In this document: in pieces, positions 1 to 9,718 of the stretch
Numbering within the stretch: position 1 is the first letter of the stretch
Layout: each line of letters opens with the position of its first letter
Source: Tamlana carrageenivorans
GTDB taxonomy: Bacteria; Bacteroidota; Bacteroidia; Flavobacteriales; Flavobacteriaceae
Assembly (NCBI RefSeq): GCF_002893765.1
Contig: NZ_CP025938.1
Location: forward strand, 806,001-870,000
DNA: 64,000 nt
Reading direction: 5' to 3'
Notes under the pieces: model-generated
The model's database searches: none
What the model saw: only the letters and a program-made list of their open reading frames with translations
Told to the model about the DNA's origin: nothing
Program-made: the position numbers and the translations under genes

Positions 1-2433
1 GAAGAATACATTGGCATTAGCTGGGAAGCCCTTAAAAACAGAGGAAATGCTATTAATGGATCGGGTGGTGAAGACTACGCAAACCAAAGATTATTTAGCA
101 GCTCTGGTATAAATCCAGCCTATAACATGTGGAATGTTGCTAACGGTGCAGAACTTATAGATCCTGCTACAGGACTAGTTCGTAACGGAGTTACACGTAA
201 ATATAATCCAGAAAACTGGGAAGATTACGCATTCCAGGCTTCATTAAGAACCGAAGCGAATTTAAAAATTAGTGGTGGTACAGATAAAACAAGATACTTT
301 ACTTCTTTCGGATATTTAAATGATAACGGATATTCTATCAACTCTGATTACAAACGTTATTCTGTACGTGCAAATATCGAACATAAAGCTAAAGATTGGT
401 TGTCTGGTAGCCTTAATATTGGTTATACTAACTCTACAGCTAATAATGGAGGTCAATCTGAAGACTCTGGATCGGTATTCTGGTTTGTAGATAACATCCC
501 TTCTATTTACCCATTATTTTTAAGAGATGCTGATGGTAATACCATGCCAGACCCTCATTACGGTGGTAACATTTACGATTACGGTGAAGGACGTGGATTT
601 GGTGGTTTAACCAATGCTATTGCTGATGCACATAACTCAATTTCAAGAAGTTTTGTTCACAACCTAAACGGTAGTGCAAATATTGACATTTCATTTAATG
701 ACGATTTAAAACTAATCAACAAGTTTGGGTGGAACTACTACAATAGCGACTACACAAACCAAGAAGGACCATTTTATGGCCCAAGTGCTGGACAGAACGG
801 TTCTATTTTTAAGAGAAGAACAGATATTTTTTCTTATAACTTATTAAATATGTTAACCTTTAAGAAGAAATTGGACGGTCATAATTTTGACGCGCTTGCC
901 GCTCACGAAATTAACGATTGGAACAGACAATACTTATATGGTTCTAAAAACTATTTAACAGATCCAGATGGTACCGATTGGAACGATGCTATCATCCAAA
1001 CACCAATGTCTTCTTTCAACGAGGGTTACTCTTTAGAAAGTTTCTTTGGTCAGTTAAACTATAACTACAACGAAACATACTTCTTAGCAGGTACTATTAG
1101 ACGAGATGGATCTTCAAGATTTAAAAAAGGAAACAAATGGGGTACGTTTTACTCATTTAGTGGTGCTTGGGCACTTTCCAATGAAGATTTCATGAGCAAA
1201 CAAAACATATTTACGTTCCTTAAATTAAAAGCCAGTTATGGTAAAATTGGTGATCAAGGTGGTGTAGGATTCTACCCTGGGTTAGATTTATACTCGGTAG
1301 GAAACTTAGATGATAAACCAACATTAGTATTTGATTCAAAAGGAAACCCAGATTTAACTTGGGAAACCTCTAATCAATTCCAAACAGGTGTAGAATTTTC
1401 ATTAGGTAAATATTTAGATGCTAGTGTAGATTACTATATTAAAGATACCGAAAATTTAATTTTCGACAGACAAGTTGGTCCATCTTTAGGGTATGCTATC
1501 ATTAAAGTTAACGACGGATCTTTACGCAACAAGGGTCTTGAATTTGATCTTAATGCACACTTAGTTAAAACAAAAGATTTCTACCTAGATTTAGGAATTA
1601 ATGGCGAAATCGCATCTAACGAACTTACAAGAATGCCTATTGACCCTGCTACAGGCGAACAAAAAGTTTTAGACATTCAAGGCCGATATGGTAGAGCTGT
1701 TGGTCACTCTATTTACGACTTCTATATGCGTGAGTGGGCTGGTGTAGACTCGGAAACTGGTCTTGGACAATGGAATCAGTATTACTACGATGCCAATAAT
1801 GATGGTATGGTAAATAGCGGTGAAGAGATTAAATCGCTAACAGATTACTTAGCACAATATCCGGACAGAGCAGGTAATATTTCTAAAACAACAACGACTA
1901 CATACGCTGATGCTACTCAGAAATTTATCGACAAAAGCATTATTCCAGATGTTAGAGGTGCAGTTAACTTAGCAACAGGCTATAAAGGCTTCCAACTTAA
2001 CGTACAATTCTTATACGGAATAGGTGGTTATGCCTACGATGCTGTATATGCTGGCTTAATGGATAATGATGTTATTGGTGGTAACAATTGGCATACCGAT
2101 ATTAGAAACAGATGGCAAAAACCTGGTGATATTACAGATGTACCAAGACTTACTAGTGATTTAGATCCAAACGTTGCTAGCACATCTACACGCTTTCTTA
2201 CTAAGGCAGATTACTTAAGTTTAAATAACATTCGTTTAGCTTACAACGTGTCTCAAGATTTTGTTGAAAAAATGGGCATGTCAAATTTTTCAGTTTCATT
2301 ATCAGGAGACAATTTAGGAATCTGGTCTAAAAGAGCTGGTTTTAATCCGTCGTCTTCAGAAACAGGATTATCAGACACGTATACTTACTCGCCTTTAACT
2401 TCAGTAACTCTAGGTCTAAATGTTAGATTCTAA
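1..2433 (+). CDS. SusC/RagA-type TonB-dependent outer-membrane transporter (5' truncated by window edge)
   Basis: The reading frame is open from base 1, with no stop before an internal ATG at 127, so this is the C-terminal 810 residues of a longer protein. The signal peptide, carboxypeptidase-regulatory domain and plug lie outside the window. What remains is beta-barrel: alternating aromatic/polar strands, NISGGT-like strand openers (LKISGGTDKTRYF) and a terminal aromatic residue (LGLNVRF), as in SusC proteins. The family forms the membrane barrel of TonB-energised importers that pair with a SusD lipoprotein lid. The SusD partner follows 13 bp downstream, so the two are surely co-transcribed. 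The substrate cannot be inferred because no glycoside hydrolase or peptidase lies in view on this side. Confidence 0.93.
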   Translation, partial: EEYIGISWEALKNRGNAINGSGGEDYANQRLFSSSGINPAYNMWNVANGAELIDPATGLVRNGVTRKYNPENWEDYAFQASLRTEANLKISGGTDKTRYFTSFGYLNDNGYSINSDYKRYSVRANIEHKAKDWLSGSLNIGYTNSTANNGGQSEDSGSVFWFVDNIPSIYPLFLRDADGNTMPDPHYGGNIYDYGEGRGFGGLTNAIADAHNSISRSFVHNLNGSANIDISFNDDLKLINKFGWNYYNSDYTNQEGPFYGPSAGQNGSIFKRRTDIFSYNLLNMLTFKKKLDGHNFDALAAHEINDWNRQYLYGSKNYLTDPDGTDWNDAIIQTPMSSFNEGYSLESFFGQLNYNYNETYFLAGTIRRDGSSRFKKGNKWGTFYSFSGAWALSNEDFMSKQNIFTFLKLKASYGKIGDQGGVGFYPGLDLYSVGNLDDKPTLVFDSKGNPDLTWETSNQFQTGVEFSLGKYLDASVDYYIKDTENLIFDRQVGPSLGYAIIKVNDGSLRNKGLEFDLNAHLVKTKDFYLDLGINGEIASNELTRMPIDPATGEQKVLDIQGRYGRAVGHSIYDFYMREWAGVDSETGLGQWNQYYYDANNDGMVNSGEEIKSLTDYLAQYPDRAGNISKTTTTTYADATQKFIDKSIIPDVRGAVNLATGYKGFQLNVQFLYGIGGYAYDAVYAGLMDNDVIGGNNWHTDIRNRWQKPGDITDVPRLTSDLDPNVASTSTRFLTKADYLSLNNIRLAYNVSQDFVEKMGMSNFSVSLSGDNLGIWSKRAGFNPSSSETGLSDTYTYSPLTSVTLGLNVRF

Positions 2434-2446
2434 AACACAATAAAAC

Positions 2447-3913
2447 ATGAAAAAATTTATATACATATTATTAGGATTAACACTTACAACCGCAGTGAGT
2501 TGTAGTGAAGATTTCTTAGAAAAAGATCCATCGGAAAACATGTCCGATGAAGAAATTGAGGAAATTGCACCAGGCTACCCAGAGTTATCTGAAGCCTTGC
2601 TAAGAGGTATTTACGAAAACATGTACAAAACAGGTTCTGGTGGTACCGATTTAGATCATGATGATTTCGGACAAAAAGGATACGACATTTATAGTGACCT
2701 ATTATCGGGTGATATGGTTCTTGGCGGACTAACTTATGGTTGGTACTCTAATGTATCTCAAATGCTTTCGCCAGTAGATTTTACAAACAACGACAATTAC
2801 AAACCTTGGAGATACTATTACCGTATTGTAAATGGAGCTAACTCTGTAATTGATGGATATGGTGGAAATGATGCTAAATTAGAAGCAGGATCAGACGCGA
2901 TTTATTCATACTCTCAAGCCCGTGCTATGCGTGCTTATGCTTACTTTTATTTAGCACAATTATTTGCTGAATCTTACGATCCTTCAGCTTTAATTTTACC
3001 AATTTACACCTCTTTATCGCAACCAAATCAACCATTAAGCTCTACACAAGACGTGTACGACTTTATTGTTGAAGATTTAACCTATGCTGTTAAAGGCTTA
3101 GAAGGGTTTCAAAGAGAATCAAAATCGTATGTAAACCAAACTGTAGCACAAGCATTATTAGCATATACTTATGCTGCCATGGGTGAAAACGAAATGGCTA
3201 AACAATTAAGTAATGATGCTATTTTAAGTTCTGGAGCAAATTTAGTTAGTAAAGAAGAAGCAACTGGAGGTTTTAACGATGTTAATACTAGCGGATGGAT
3301 CTGGGGAACAGACATCAACTTAAATTCAAACTTAGATCTAGTATCTTGGTGGGGTCAAGTAGATTTATTTACTTATAGTTATGCTTGGGCAGGAGACCCT
3401 AAAATTATTGGTACAGAACTACTAGATGCCATTAAAGAGGATGATGTAAGAAAAGGCCAATTTATTAATGCTTACGGAGACGGCCAGTATTACCCAATTA
3501 ACAAATTCTACTCACCAGAAAGAGTTGTTGGTGGACAACGTAACGTTACTACAGATTATTTATACATGCGTATTGCAGAAATGTATTTATTAAATGCTGA
3601 AACAGCTGCAAAAACTGGTGATGAAGGTACAGCTAAAACATCTTTAAAAGCGTTATTAGATTTACGTATGGATGACACATCTTATATTGATGCTTTAAGC
3701 GGAGATGCCTTATTACAAGAAATCTTATTACAAACACGTATTGAGTTATGGGGAGAAGGAAAAAGCTATTTATTAATGAAACGTAATAAATCGGCCATTA
3801 CTTTACCAAGTAACCATTTATCATTCCCAGGTTTAGTAATACCATCTGATGATGATAGATTAACTTTTGATATCCCACAATCAGAAATCCAAAACAACCC
3901 TAACATTAACTAA
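2447..3913 (+). CDS. SusD/RagB-family outer-membrane lipoprotein
   Basis: A 488-residue lipoprotein. The N-terminal leader ends in a lipobox with Cys at residue 19 (TTAVSC), followed by acidic residues (SEDFLEKDP), typical of surface-exposed Bacteroidota lipoproteins. The helical TPR-like SusD fold is suggested by segments such as SQARAMRAYAYFYLAQLF near residue 155 and LYMRIAEMYLLNAETA near residue 375, both hallmarks of the family. The C-terminus is rich in Pro/Asn (IPQSEIQNNPNIN), as in SusD_RagB proteins. It is the substrate-binding lid for the SusC barrel encoded 13 bp upstream and is the last gene of that operon, being followed by an intrinsic terminator. Ligand unknown. Confidence 0.95.
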   Translation: MKKFIYILLGLTLTTAVSCSEDFLEKDPSENMSDEEIEEIAPGYPELSEALLRGIYENMYKTGSGGTDLDHDDFGQKGYDIYSDLLSGDMVLGGLTYGWYSNVSQMLSPVDFTNNDNYKPWRYYYRIVNGANSVIDGYGGNDAKLEAGSDAIYSYSQARAMRAYAYFYLAQLFAESYDPSALILPIYTSLSQPNQPLSSTQDVYDFIVEDLTYAVKGLEGFQRESKSYVNQTVAQALLAYTYAAMGENEMAKQLSNDAILSSGANLVSKEEATGGFNDVNTSGWIWGTDINLNSNLDLVSWWGQVDLFTYSYAWAGDPKIIGTELLDAIKEDDVRKGQFINAYGDGQYYPINKFYSPERVVGGQRNVTTDYLYMRIAEMYLLNAETAAKTGDEGTAKTSLKALLDLRMDDTSYIDALSGDALLQEILLQTRIELWGEGKSYLLMKRNKSAITLPSNHLSFPGLVIPSDDDRLTFDIPQSEIQNNPNIN

Positions 3914-3950
3914 TTGAAACCAATTAGTTAATAAAAACGGTTAAACTTTT

Positions 3951-3985
3951 AAATCCCTGTGTAATTTTTTATACAGGGATTTTTT
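3951..3985 (+). terminator. Intrinsic terminator after the first SusCD pair
   Basis: The arms AATCCCTGT (3952-3960) and ACAGGGATT (3973-3981) are perfectly complementary. The stem extends inwards through GTAA/TTAT (one G-U pair) to a TTTT loop, and a run of T follows the right arm. It lies about 40 bp after the SusD stop codon. A smaller inverted repeat, CTAATTG/CAATTAG, sits on the stop codon itself (3910-3927). Confidence 0.85.
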
Positions 3986-4298
3986 ATGGATTCAACTTAA
4001 AAGAGCCTTATTAATTTACCCCTATTAATAGAACCTTTTATAAGCCTTTTTTTGAGCGTTGTTTCTAATGAAATATCAGAAACACTTTATTCATACAAAT
4101 ACCATTAAACACCAAATACTAAACGGCATTATCAATTTTTCAATTTACATGACACATTTGAGTTTTATAGCTAATTTTTGATATTAGATTACAGTTTTAA
4201 AACAATTTTCATACTAATTGTTAAATTTTAACCATTAATTATTGTTTTATTAACTTATTATTATGATTTTAGCCTCGACTAATTCAAATAATTATAAA
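3986..4298 (+). promoter_or_regulatory. AT-rich leader upstream of the second SusCD operon
   Basis: About 310 bp without a credible gene between the first operon's terminator and the next SusC start. It is very AT-rich. No exact TAnnTTTG element is present. The nearest candidates are CACATTTG around 4153 (one mismatch) and TAATTTTTG around 4169 (one base too long). The promoter of the peptide-type SusCD operon should lie here, but I cannot place it firmly. No riboswitch-like structure was recognised. Confidence 0.35.
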
Positions 4299-7200
4299 AT
4301 GAAAACAAAGTTTAGTGGAATTCTAACGCTATTATTAGCGTTAGTTGTGCAACTATCGTTTGCACAAGAAAAGACAATTTCGGGTACGGTTTCAGATGGA
4401 TCTGGCTTACCGCTTCCTGGAGCAACAGTCTTATTAAAAGGAACAACTGCTGGTACTTCAACAGATTTCGACGGTAATTACTCTATTGAAGCCAAGACAG
4501 GAGATGTTCTTGTTTATAGTTTTGTTGGTTACACAACAAAAAATGTAACTGTAGCTGCATCGAACAAGATTAATGTGACTTTATTAGAGGATGCAGAATC
4601 TTTAGATGAAGTTGTTGTAACAGCATTTGGTAGTACAAGAGCTTCCAAATCTTTAGGATATGCAACAACAAAAATCTCAGGCGATCAGTTAAATGAGGTT
4701 TCAAACCAAAACCCTTTAGAGTCATTATCGGGTAAAATTGCTGGTGTTGATATTTCTTCTCCTGCACAACCAGGAGCATCAACCAAAGTTATTTTTAGAG
4801 GTATTGGGTCTATCACCGGTTCTAACTCTCCGCTTTATGTAGTGGATGGCTCTCCTATCCAGGACAACTCATCAAGTAGCGTAGGTTCAACAAGTTCATT
4901 TGATGCGGGTACAGGTATTAATGATCTTGATCCAAACACTATTGAATCTATAAACTTCTTAAAAGGTGCGGCTGCAACTGCATTATATGGGTCTAGAGGT
5001 TCTAATGGTGTTGTTGTAATTACAACGAAAAGAGGAAAAAGCAAATTAAAAGTAAACGTGGCAACTTCAATTGATTTAACTGAAGTATCTCGTGTACCAC
5101 ATTTCCAAACTAGATTTGGTACCGGTTGGGCTGGAGCATCATACTCTAACGTTTCTGGCGAAGGACCACTTGCTGCTAGTAATGAAAATGGTTCTTGGGG
5201 ACCTGCTTTTAACGGTCAAGTAAGACCTTGGAGTAGAATTGTAAACAACCAACAACTTATTGCTCCTTATGAAGTATTAGAAAACAATATGAGAGACTTT
5301 TATGAGAATGGAACTTCTTATTTAACTTCGCTTAACATTAGTGGTGGAAATGAAAAATCTGATGTTTCGTTTACATATTCAAGAAATGATGTTGACGGTG
5401 TAATTCCTAGCGATAGAGATAGTTTTGCAAAAAACAATTTAGGTCTTAACGCTGGAATTAAAGGTGAAAAATTCGCTCTTAGAGCTTCAGGTAACTATGC
5501 TCACAAAACACAACGTGCAGTACCTACGGGACAAGGTGATGATGCTGGGTTTGGTAAATCTTTAACTCAAGAAATTATTCAAATACCAAATGACAAGAGT
5601 ATTATTGATATGGAAGATCGATCTTTAATTTGGAATACACCAAGTTATTTCTATACACCATATGCTCAAAACCCATACACGACCCTAGAAAGCAACAATA
5701 TCAACATTAAAAAAGATAGATTTTTTGGTAACGTGAACTTTTCATATACTCTTACCGATTTCTTAACAGCTTCTTTCCAAACAAGTGCTGATATTGACAA
5801 TGAAAGCGTAAAACGTTTTGGAGCTATAATTGAATACATAGACGGATCTGCTCAAGATTTAGCTGGAGCAAACGAAGTTGTAGGTGCTGTTCAAGAAAAC
5901 AAGTATACACGTAGAGAGTATGATTCTTATTTTAACTTAAACTTATTAGATACAAGTATCACCGACAACTTATCGGTAAATGGTCTTGTAGGTCTTAACT
6001 ACAACGAAAGAAATGGTGATCAATTAACAGTTACTGTTAATGATTTAGATTTACCTAATTATTATGAATTATCAAATTCAGCTTCTACACCAGCTATCGT
6101 GCAAGGAAACTACTTGAGACGTGTATTTGGTTTATATGCTCAAGCTGAATTAAGTTTCTTAGACAGATATTTCTTAACGCTTTCTGCTAGAAATGACTGG
6201 TCTTCAACTTTACCTTACGAAAACAACTCTTACTTCTATCCTTCAGCATCACTTGCAGCGGTAGTTATAGATAACGGAGAACACTTTTTAAAATTAAGAG
6301 GTGGTTTTGCAAGAATTGGTAATGACACTAACTTATATTCTGTTTTTTCAACAGCAGGACAAGCAGTTAACGACGGATATTTCGGTCAAATAACTTACCC
6401 TTTTGGAGGAGTTAACGGATATGAAATTTTCGGAACTATTGAAAATCAAGGATTAAAACCAGAAATCACAGATGAGATAGAGTTAGGTCTTGAAGCACGA
6501 TTATTTAACGGACGCTTAGGCTTAGATGTTGCTTTATATGATAGAAAAACTTCTGATTTAATTGTTGATTTACCTGTAGCAAGATCTACTGGTTATTCAG
6601 TAGTAACAGGAAACTTTGTTGACCTTACCAACAAGGGTATTGAACTAGCGCTTACTGCAACACCTGTAGCTACCAAAAACTTCTCTTGGGATTTAACTTA
6701 CACTTTTACTAAAAACAAAGGTGAAGTTACAAACGTAGCAGGTGAAGACGATAAAATTTCTATTTACAGTGCCTATAACATTAACTTCTATGCTGAAGAA
6801 GGTCAACCATTAGGTTCATTCTACGGTCCAAAACCAGCTAAAGATGATGATGGAAATTATATTGTAGATCCAAACACAGGATACTACACATACAGTGGTG
6901 AAGAAGAATACTTAGGTACATCACAAAGAGATTTTATTATGGGATTACAAAACTCATTAAAATACAAAAATTTCGCATTTAACTTTGGTTTTGATTGGAA
7001 ACAAGGAGGGAAAATGTACTCTTATACAAAACGTTTAAGTCATTTCGTAGGAAACGGAATTGAGACGACTTATAACGGTAGAAACCCTTGGATTATCCCA
7101 GGATCTGTTGTCGCTGATGGTAGTGGTGGTTATACAGAAAATACAACTCCTGTGAATTTCGAAGATGTAACAGCTTTCTATAACGCTTCTCAAAATCAAG

Positions 7201-7478
7201 CTATTGAAGGATCTCACGTTATTGACAAAACGTTTATTAGATTAAGAGACGCATCATTATCATATACCCTTCCAAATAAGTTATTACAAAATACAGGAAT
7301 CAATAATATGGTGTTTTCTATATATGGTAAAAACTTAGCGCTTTGGACTCCTTCAGGAAACCCTTATGTTGATCCTGAAACAACGAGTTATGGTAGAGGT
7401 ATTAGAAGTGAATTTGGAGAATTTGCTACTAACCCAGCTCAACGAGCTTATGGTGGGTCTGTAAAATTTTCTTTCTAA
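4299..7478 (+). CDS. SusC/RagA-type TonB-dependent outer-membrane transporter
   Basis: A full-length 1059-residue SusC. I start it at the ATG at 4299, because this gives a clean signal peptide (MKTKFSGILTLLLALVV...SFAQ). The upstream in-frame ATG at 4263 would add 12 polar residues ahead of it. Order of parts: signal peptide about 1-22; carboxypeptidase D regulatory-like domain about 25-105 (SGTVSDGSGLPLPGATVLLKG, FDGNYSIEA); plug about 115-250 with PLYVVDGSPI and ALYGSRGSNGVVVITTKRG; then the barrel, ending VKFSF. It imports an unknown ligand using TonB-ExbBD energy. A SusD homologue follows 19 bp later, then two more lipoproteins. That set resembles the Bacteroides BT2261-2264 peptide importer. 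Confidence 0.96.
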   Translation: MKTKFSGILTLLLALVVQLSFAQEKTISGTVSDGSGLPLPGATVLLKGTTAGTSTDFDGNYSIEAKTGDVLVYSFVGYTTKNVTVAASNKINVTLLEDAESLDEVVVTAFGSTRASKSLGYATTKISGDQLNEVSNQNPLESLSGKIAGVDISSPAQPGASTKVIFRGIGSITGSNSPLYVVDGSPIQDNSSSSVGSTSSFDAGTGINDLDPNTIESINFLKGAAATALYGSRGSNGVVVITTKRGKSKLKVNVATSIDLTEVSRVPHFQTRFGTGWAGASYSNVSGEGPLAASNENGSWGPAFNGQVRPWSRIVNNQQLIAPYEVLENNMRDFYENGTSYLTSLNISGGNEKSDVSFTYSRNDVDGVIPSDRDSFAKNNLGLNAGIKGEKFALRASGNYAHKTQRAVPTGQGDDAGFGKSLTQEIIQIPNDKSIIDMEDRSLIWNTPSYFYTPYAQNPYTTLESNNINIKKDRFFGNVNFSYTLTDFLTASFQTSADIDNESVKRFGAIIEYIDGSAQDLAGANEVVGAVQENKYTRREYDSYFNLNLLDTSITDNLSVNGLVGLNYNERNGDQLTVTVNDLDLPNYYELSNSASTPAIVQGNYLRRVFGLYAQAELSFLDRYFLTLSARNDWSSTLPYENNSYFYPSASLAAVVIDNGEHFLKLRGGFARIGNDTNLYSVFSTAGQAVNDGYFGQITYPFGGVNGYEIFGTIENQGLKPEITDEIELGLEARLFNGRLGLDVALYDRKTSDLIVDLPVARSTGYSVVTGNFVDLTNKGIELALTATPVATKNFSWDLTYTFTKNKGEVTNVAGEDDKISIYSAYNINFYAEEGQPLGSFYGPKPAKDDDGNYIVDPNTGYYTYSGEEEYLGTSQRDFIMGLQNSLKYKNFAFNFGFDWKQGGKMYSYTKRLSHFVGNGIETTYNGRNPWIIPGSVVADGSGGYTENTTPVNFEDVTAFYNASQNQAIEGSHVIDKTFIRLRDASLSYTLPNKLLQNTGINNMVFSIYGKNLALWTPSGNPYVDPETTSYGRGIRSEFGEFATNPAQRAYGGSVKFSF

Positions 7479-7497
7479 CTTAAAATATTAAATTAAA

Positions 7498-8952
7498 ATG
7501 AAAAACACATATATTAAAATATCAAGTCTTATCGTTGCAGGACTACTTATGTTATCTTCTTGTACAACGAGTTTAGACATCAATAGAGATCCCGATTCTT
7601 TATCTCCAGATCAAGTACCAATGAACTCTCAACTTCCTGCTGCTATTACAGGAATTGCTGCTTCATCTGGTTCTTATATGGCCATTGTAGGTGGGTTTTG
7701 GAGTCAATTTTGGACACAAAGCGCTGTAGCGAATCAATATATATTAATTGATGACTATACTATTCCTGCATCAAGCACGATTACGAACAGAGCATGGTCA
7801 TCTATGTATGATGCTCTTACAGATGTTAGAAACATTAAACGCATTGCTAGTGAAAACGAAAACTGGAACTATTACTTAATTGCTACTACACTTGAAGTGT
7901 ATGCTTCGCAACTACTAGTTGATACTTACGGTTCTATTCCTTACTCTGAAGCTAATGACACATCAATTCTAACTCCTAAGTTTGAAACAGGAGAAGAAGT
8001 TTATGATTTAATGGTCGCTGATTTAAAAGAAGCTTTAAGTAAAAATCTAGCACTATCACCTATAGACAACGTACCTGGAAGCACCGATTTCTTATTTCAA
8101 GGTGATATGGACAAATGGACACAGTTTGCGAATAGCATGCTTTTAAAATTGTACATGAGACAATCAGAAGCTAGACCAAGCGTTGCAGCTGCAGGAATTA
8201 ATCAATTACTAAATTCTGGCGCTCAATTTCTAACCATGAATGCCGGTATTGCAAGCAACTACTTTGCAGATGAAGCTAGTAAAAGTAATCCTTTATTTGA
8301 AACAGATAGAAGACAATTAAATGTTGGAACAAATCTAAGAGCAAGCACAACAATGGGCAGCTTTTTAGATACTAATTTGGACCCAAGATTAGATTTATTT
8401 TATGATGGTACAACCTTCCAAGATCAAGGTAATTTCGACCAAGGTTCTTCAACAGCTTCTGTAGTAATTTTAAACCCAACTACAGCAGTTTATTTCATGA
8501 CATTGGCAGAATCTAAATTCTTACATGCTGAAGCTTTAATTCGTTATAAAGGAGGAAGTGGCGCAGAAGCTGTATACAACGAAGGTGTAATGGCAGCTTT
8601 TGATAACTGGGACTTAGACGGCACAACCATGTTGGCTGGTGCATACGCTTTCCCTAACGGTAGTATGGAAGAAAATATTGAAGCCGTAATTACTCAAAAA
8701 TGGGTTGCTTCTTTCCCTGGAAACGGTTACGAATCTTTCTTCGAACAAAACAGAACTGGATATCCTAAAATTTCTTCAGTACCACAAGTTGACCCTGCAT
8801 ATGTACCAGGACAATTCTCTTATTCTATAGAAGGAAAAACAGGCGGAAAATTCCCGAAGCGTTTAGTTTTCCCTCAAGAAGAAAGACAACGTAATCCTAA
8901 TGCACCAGCGGCATCAGCAGTTACGGATAACGTTTGGTATGACATAAACTAA
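7498..8952 (+). CDS. SusD-like outer-membrane lipoprotein (RagB/SusD-like_2 type)
   Basis: A 484-residue lipoprotein with the lipobox Cys at residue 22 (LLMLSSC), followed by TTSLDINRDPDSLSPDQVP. This opening (DIN-DP-P at the mature N-terminus) is typical of the SusD-like_2 branch rather than classical SusD. Helical-repeat segments include YYLIATTLEVYASQLLVDTYG near residue 122 and FMTLAESKFLHAEALIRYKG near residue 330. The C-terminal part has KWVASFPGNGYESFFEQNRTGYP and FPKRLVFPQEER, both recurrent in this branch. It forms the surface lid for the SusC encoded 19 bp upstream. Members of this branch include the peptide-binding SusD of the BT2261-2264 complex, so peptide binding is the leading inference. 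Confidence 0.94.
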   Translation: MKNTYIKISSLIVAGLLMLSSCTTSLDINRDPDSLSPDQVPMNSQLPAAITGIAASSGSYMAIVGGFWSQFWTQSAVANQYILIDDYTIPASSTITNRAWSSMYDALTDVRNIKRIASENENWNYYLIATTLEVYASQLLVDTYGSIPYSEANDTSILTPKFETGEEVYDLMVADLKEALSKNLALSPIDNVPGSTDFLFQGDMDKWTQFANSMLLKLYMRQSEARPSVAAAGINQLLNSGAQFLTMNAGIASNYFADEASKSNPLFETDRRQLNVGTNLRASTTMGSFLDTNLDPRLDLFYDGTTFQDQGNFDQGSSTASVVILNPTTAVYFMTLAESKFLHAEALIRYKGGSGAEAVYNEGVMAAFDNWDLDGTTMLAGAYAFPNGSMEENIEAVITQKWVASFPGNGYESFFEQNRTGYPKISSVPQVDPAYVPGQFSYSIEGKTGGKFPKRLVFPQEERQRNPNAPAASAVTDNVWYDIN

Positions 8953-8964
8953 AAAAATAACAAA

Positions 8965-9705
8965 ATGAAAAGAATACAATATTTATATATACTGATGATT
9001 TTTATTTCTGGGGCATTGGCTTCTTGTACTACAGATAGTACTGGGGACATTTCAGAAATTACGACCTACCCTATTATTACGCTAACAGGTGATCCCGTAG
9101 TTCTAGTATCACAAGGCGATACTTATACCGATGAGGGCGCTGTTTCTATGGTTGGTAGTGATGTCATTGAGACTCAAACCTCTTTCTCCAATGGTACCTA
9201 TAACGGTGCTGATGGTGTTGACACAAACACTCCTGACCAATATTTAGTAACATATGCAGCAGAAAATTCAGATGGATTTACTGGTACGAATTCAAGAGTT
9301 GTTTGGGTTGCTAATACTGGTGATTTAGTAAATAGTATCGAAGGCCTATATACAGCCGACGTACAAAGAGCACCTGATTTTGCACCTACAACAAATGATT
9401 TAAAATATGTTATTATTAGCAAAACAGGAGCAAACACCTACGAAATAACACATGCTATCGGTGGTTATTACGATATGGGAAGAGGTTACGGTCCTGGATA
9501 TGCAGCTAGAGGCGCTATCATTACGGCTAACGATATCCCAAGTAACAACTTCTCTGTTAGCCAAGCTGTATTTCCTATTTGGGGGAACACAGTTGATATA
9601 ATTGACTTTAAAGTAGATGCTGCTGCTAAAGTAATTTCATTTCAAGGAAATGGAAACTTTGGAAATGGAACATTTAAAGTACAGTTAAAACAAGTTCAAT
9701 TTTAA
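8965..9705 (+). CDS. Surface lipoprotein with DUF5011/BT_2262-like domain
   Basis: A 246-residue lipoprotein with the lipobox Cys at residue 21 (GALASC). Residues about 35-115 look like an immunoglobulin-like DUF5011 module: PIITLTGDPVVLVSQGDTYTD opens it, a DEGA motif follows, and it closes with a WVANTGD strand. The C-terminal half (about 120-246) resembles the ligand-facing part of BT_2262-type proteins. It lies 12 bp after the SusD-like gene and 13 bp before a second small lipoprotein, so it is part of the same operon. In the structurally known BT2261-2264 complex, such a lipoprotein sits on top of the SusCD pair. A role in substrate capture is an inference from that layout. Confidence 0.8.
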   Translation: MKRIQYLYILMIFISGALASCTTDSTGDISEITTYPIITLTGDPVVLVSQGDTYTDEGAVSMVGSDVIETQTSFSNGTYNGADGVDTNTPDQYLVTYAAENSDGFTGTNSRVVWVANTGDLVNSIEGLYTADVQRAPDFAPTTNDLKYVIISKTGANTYEITHAIGGYYDMGRGYGPGYAARGAIITANDIPSNNFSVSQAVFPIWGNTVDIIDFKVDAAAKVISFQGNGNFGNGTFKVQLKQVQF

Positions 9706-9718
9706 AAAAATTAAGAAT

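Noticed and set aside
4263..4298. Upstream ATG as the SusC start
   Set aside because: It would place 12 polar residues before an otherwise standard signal peptide.
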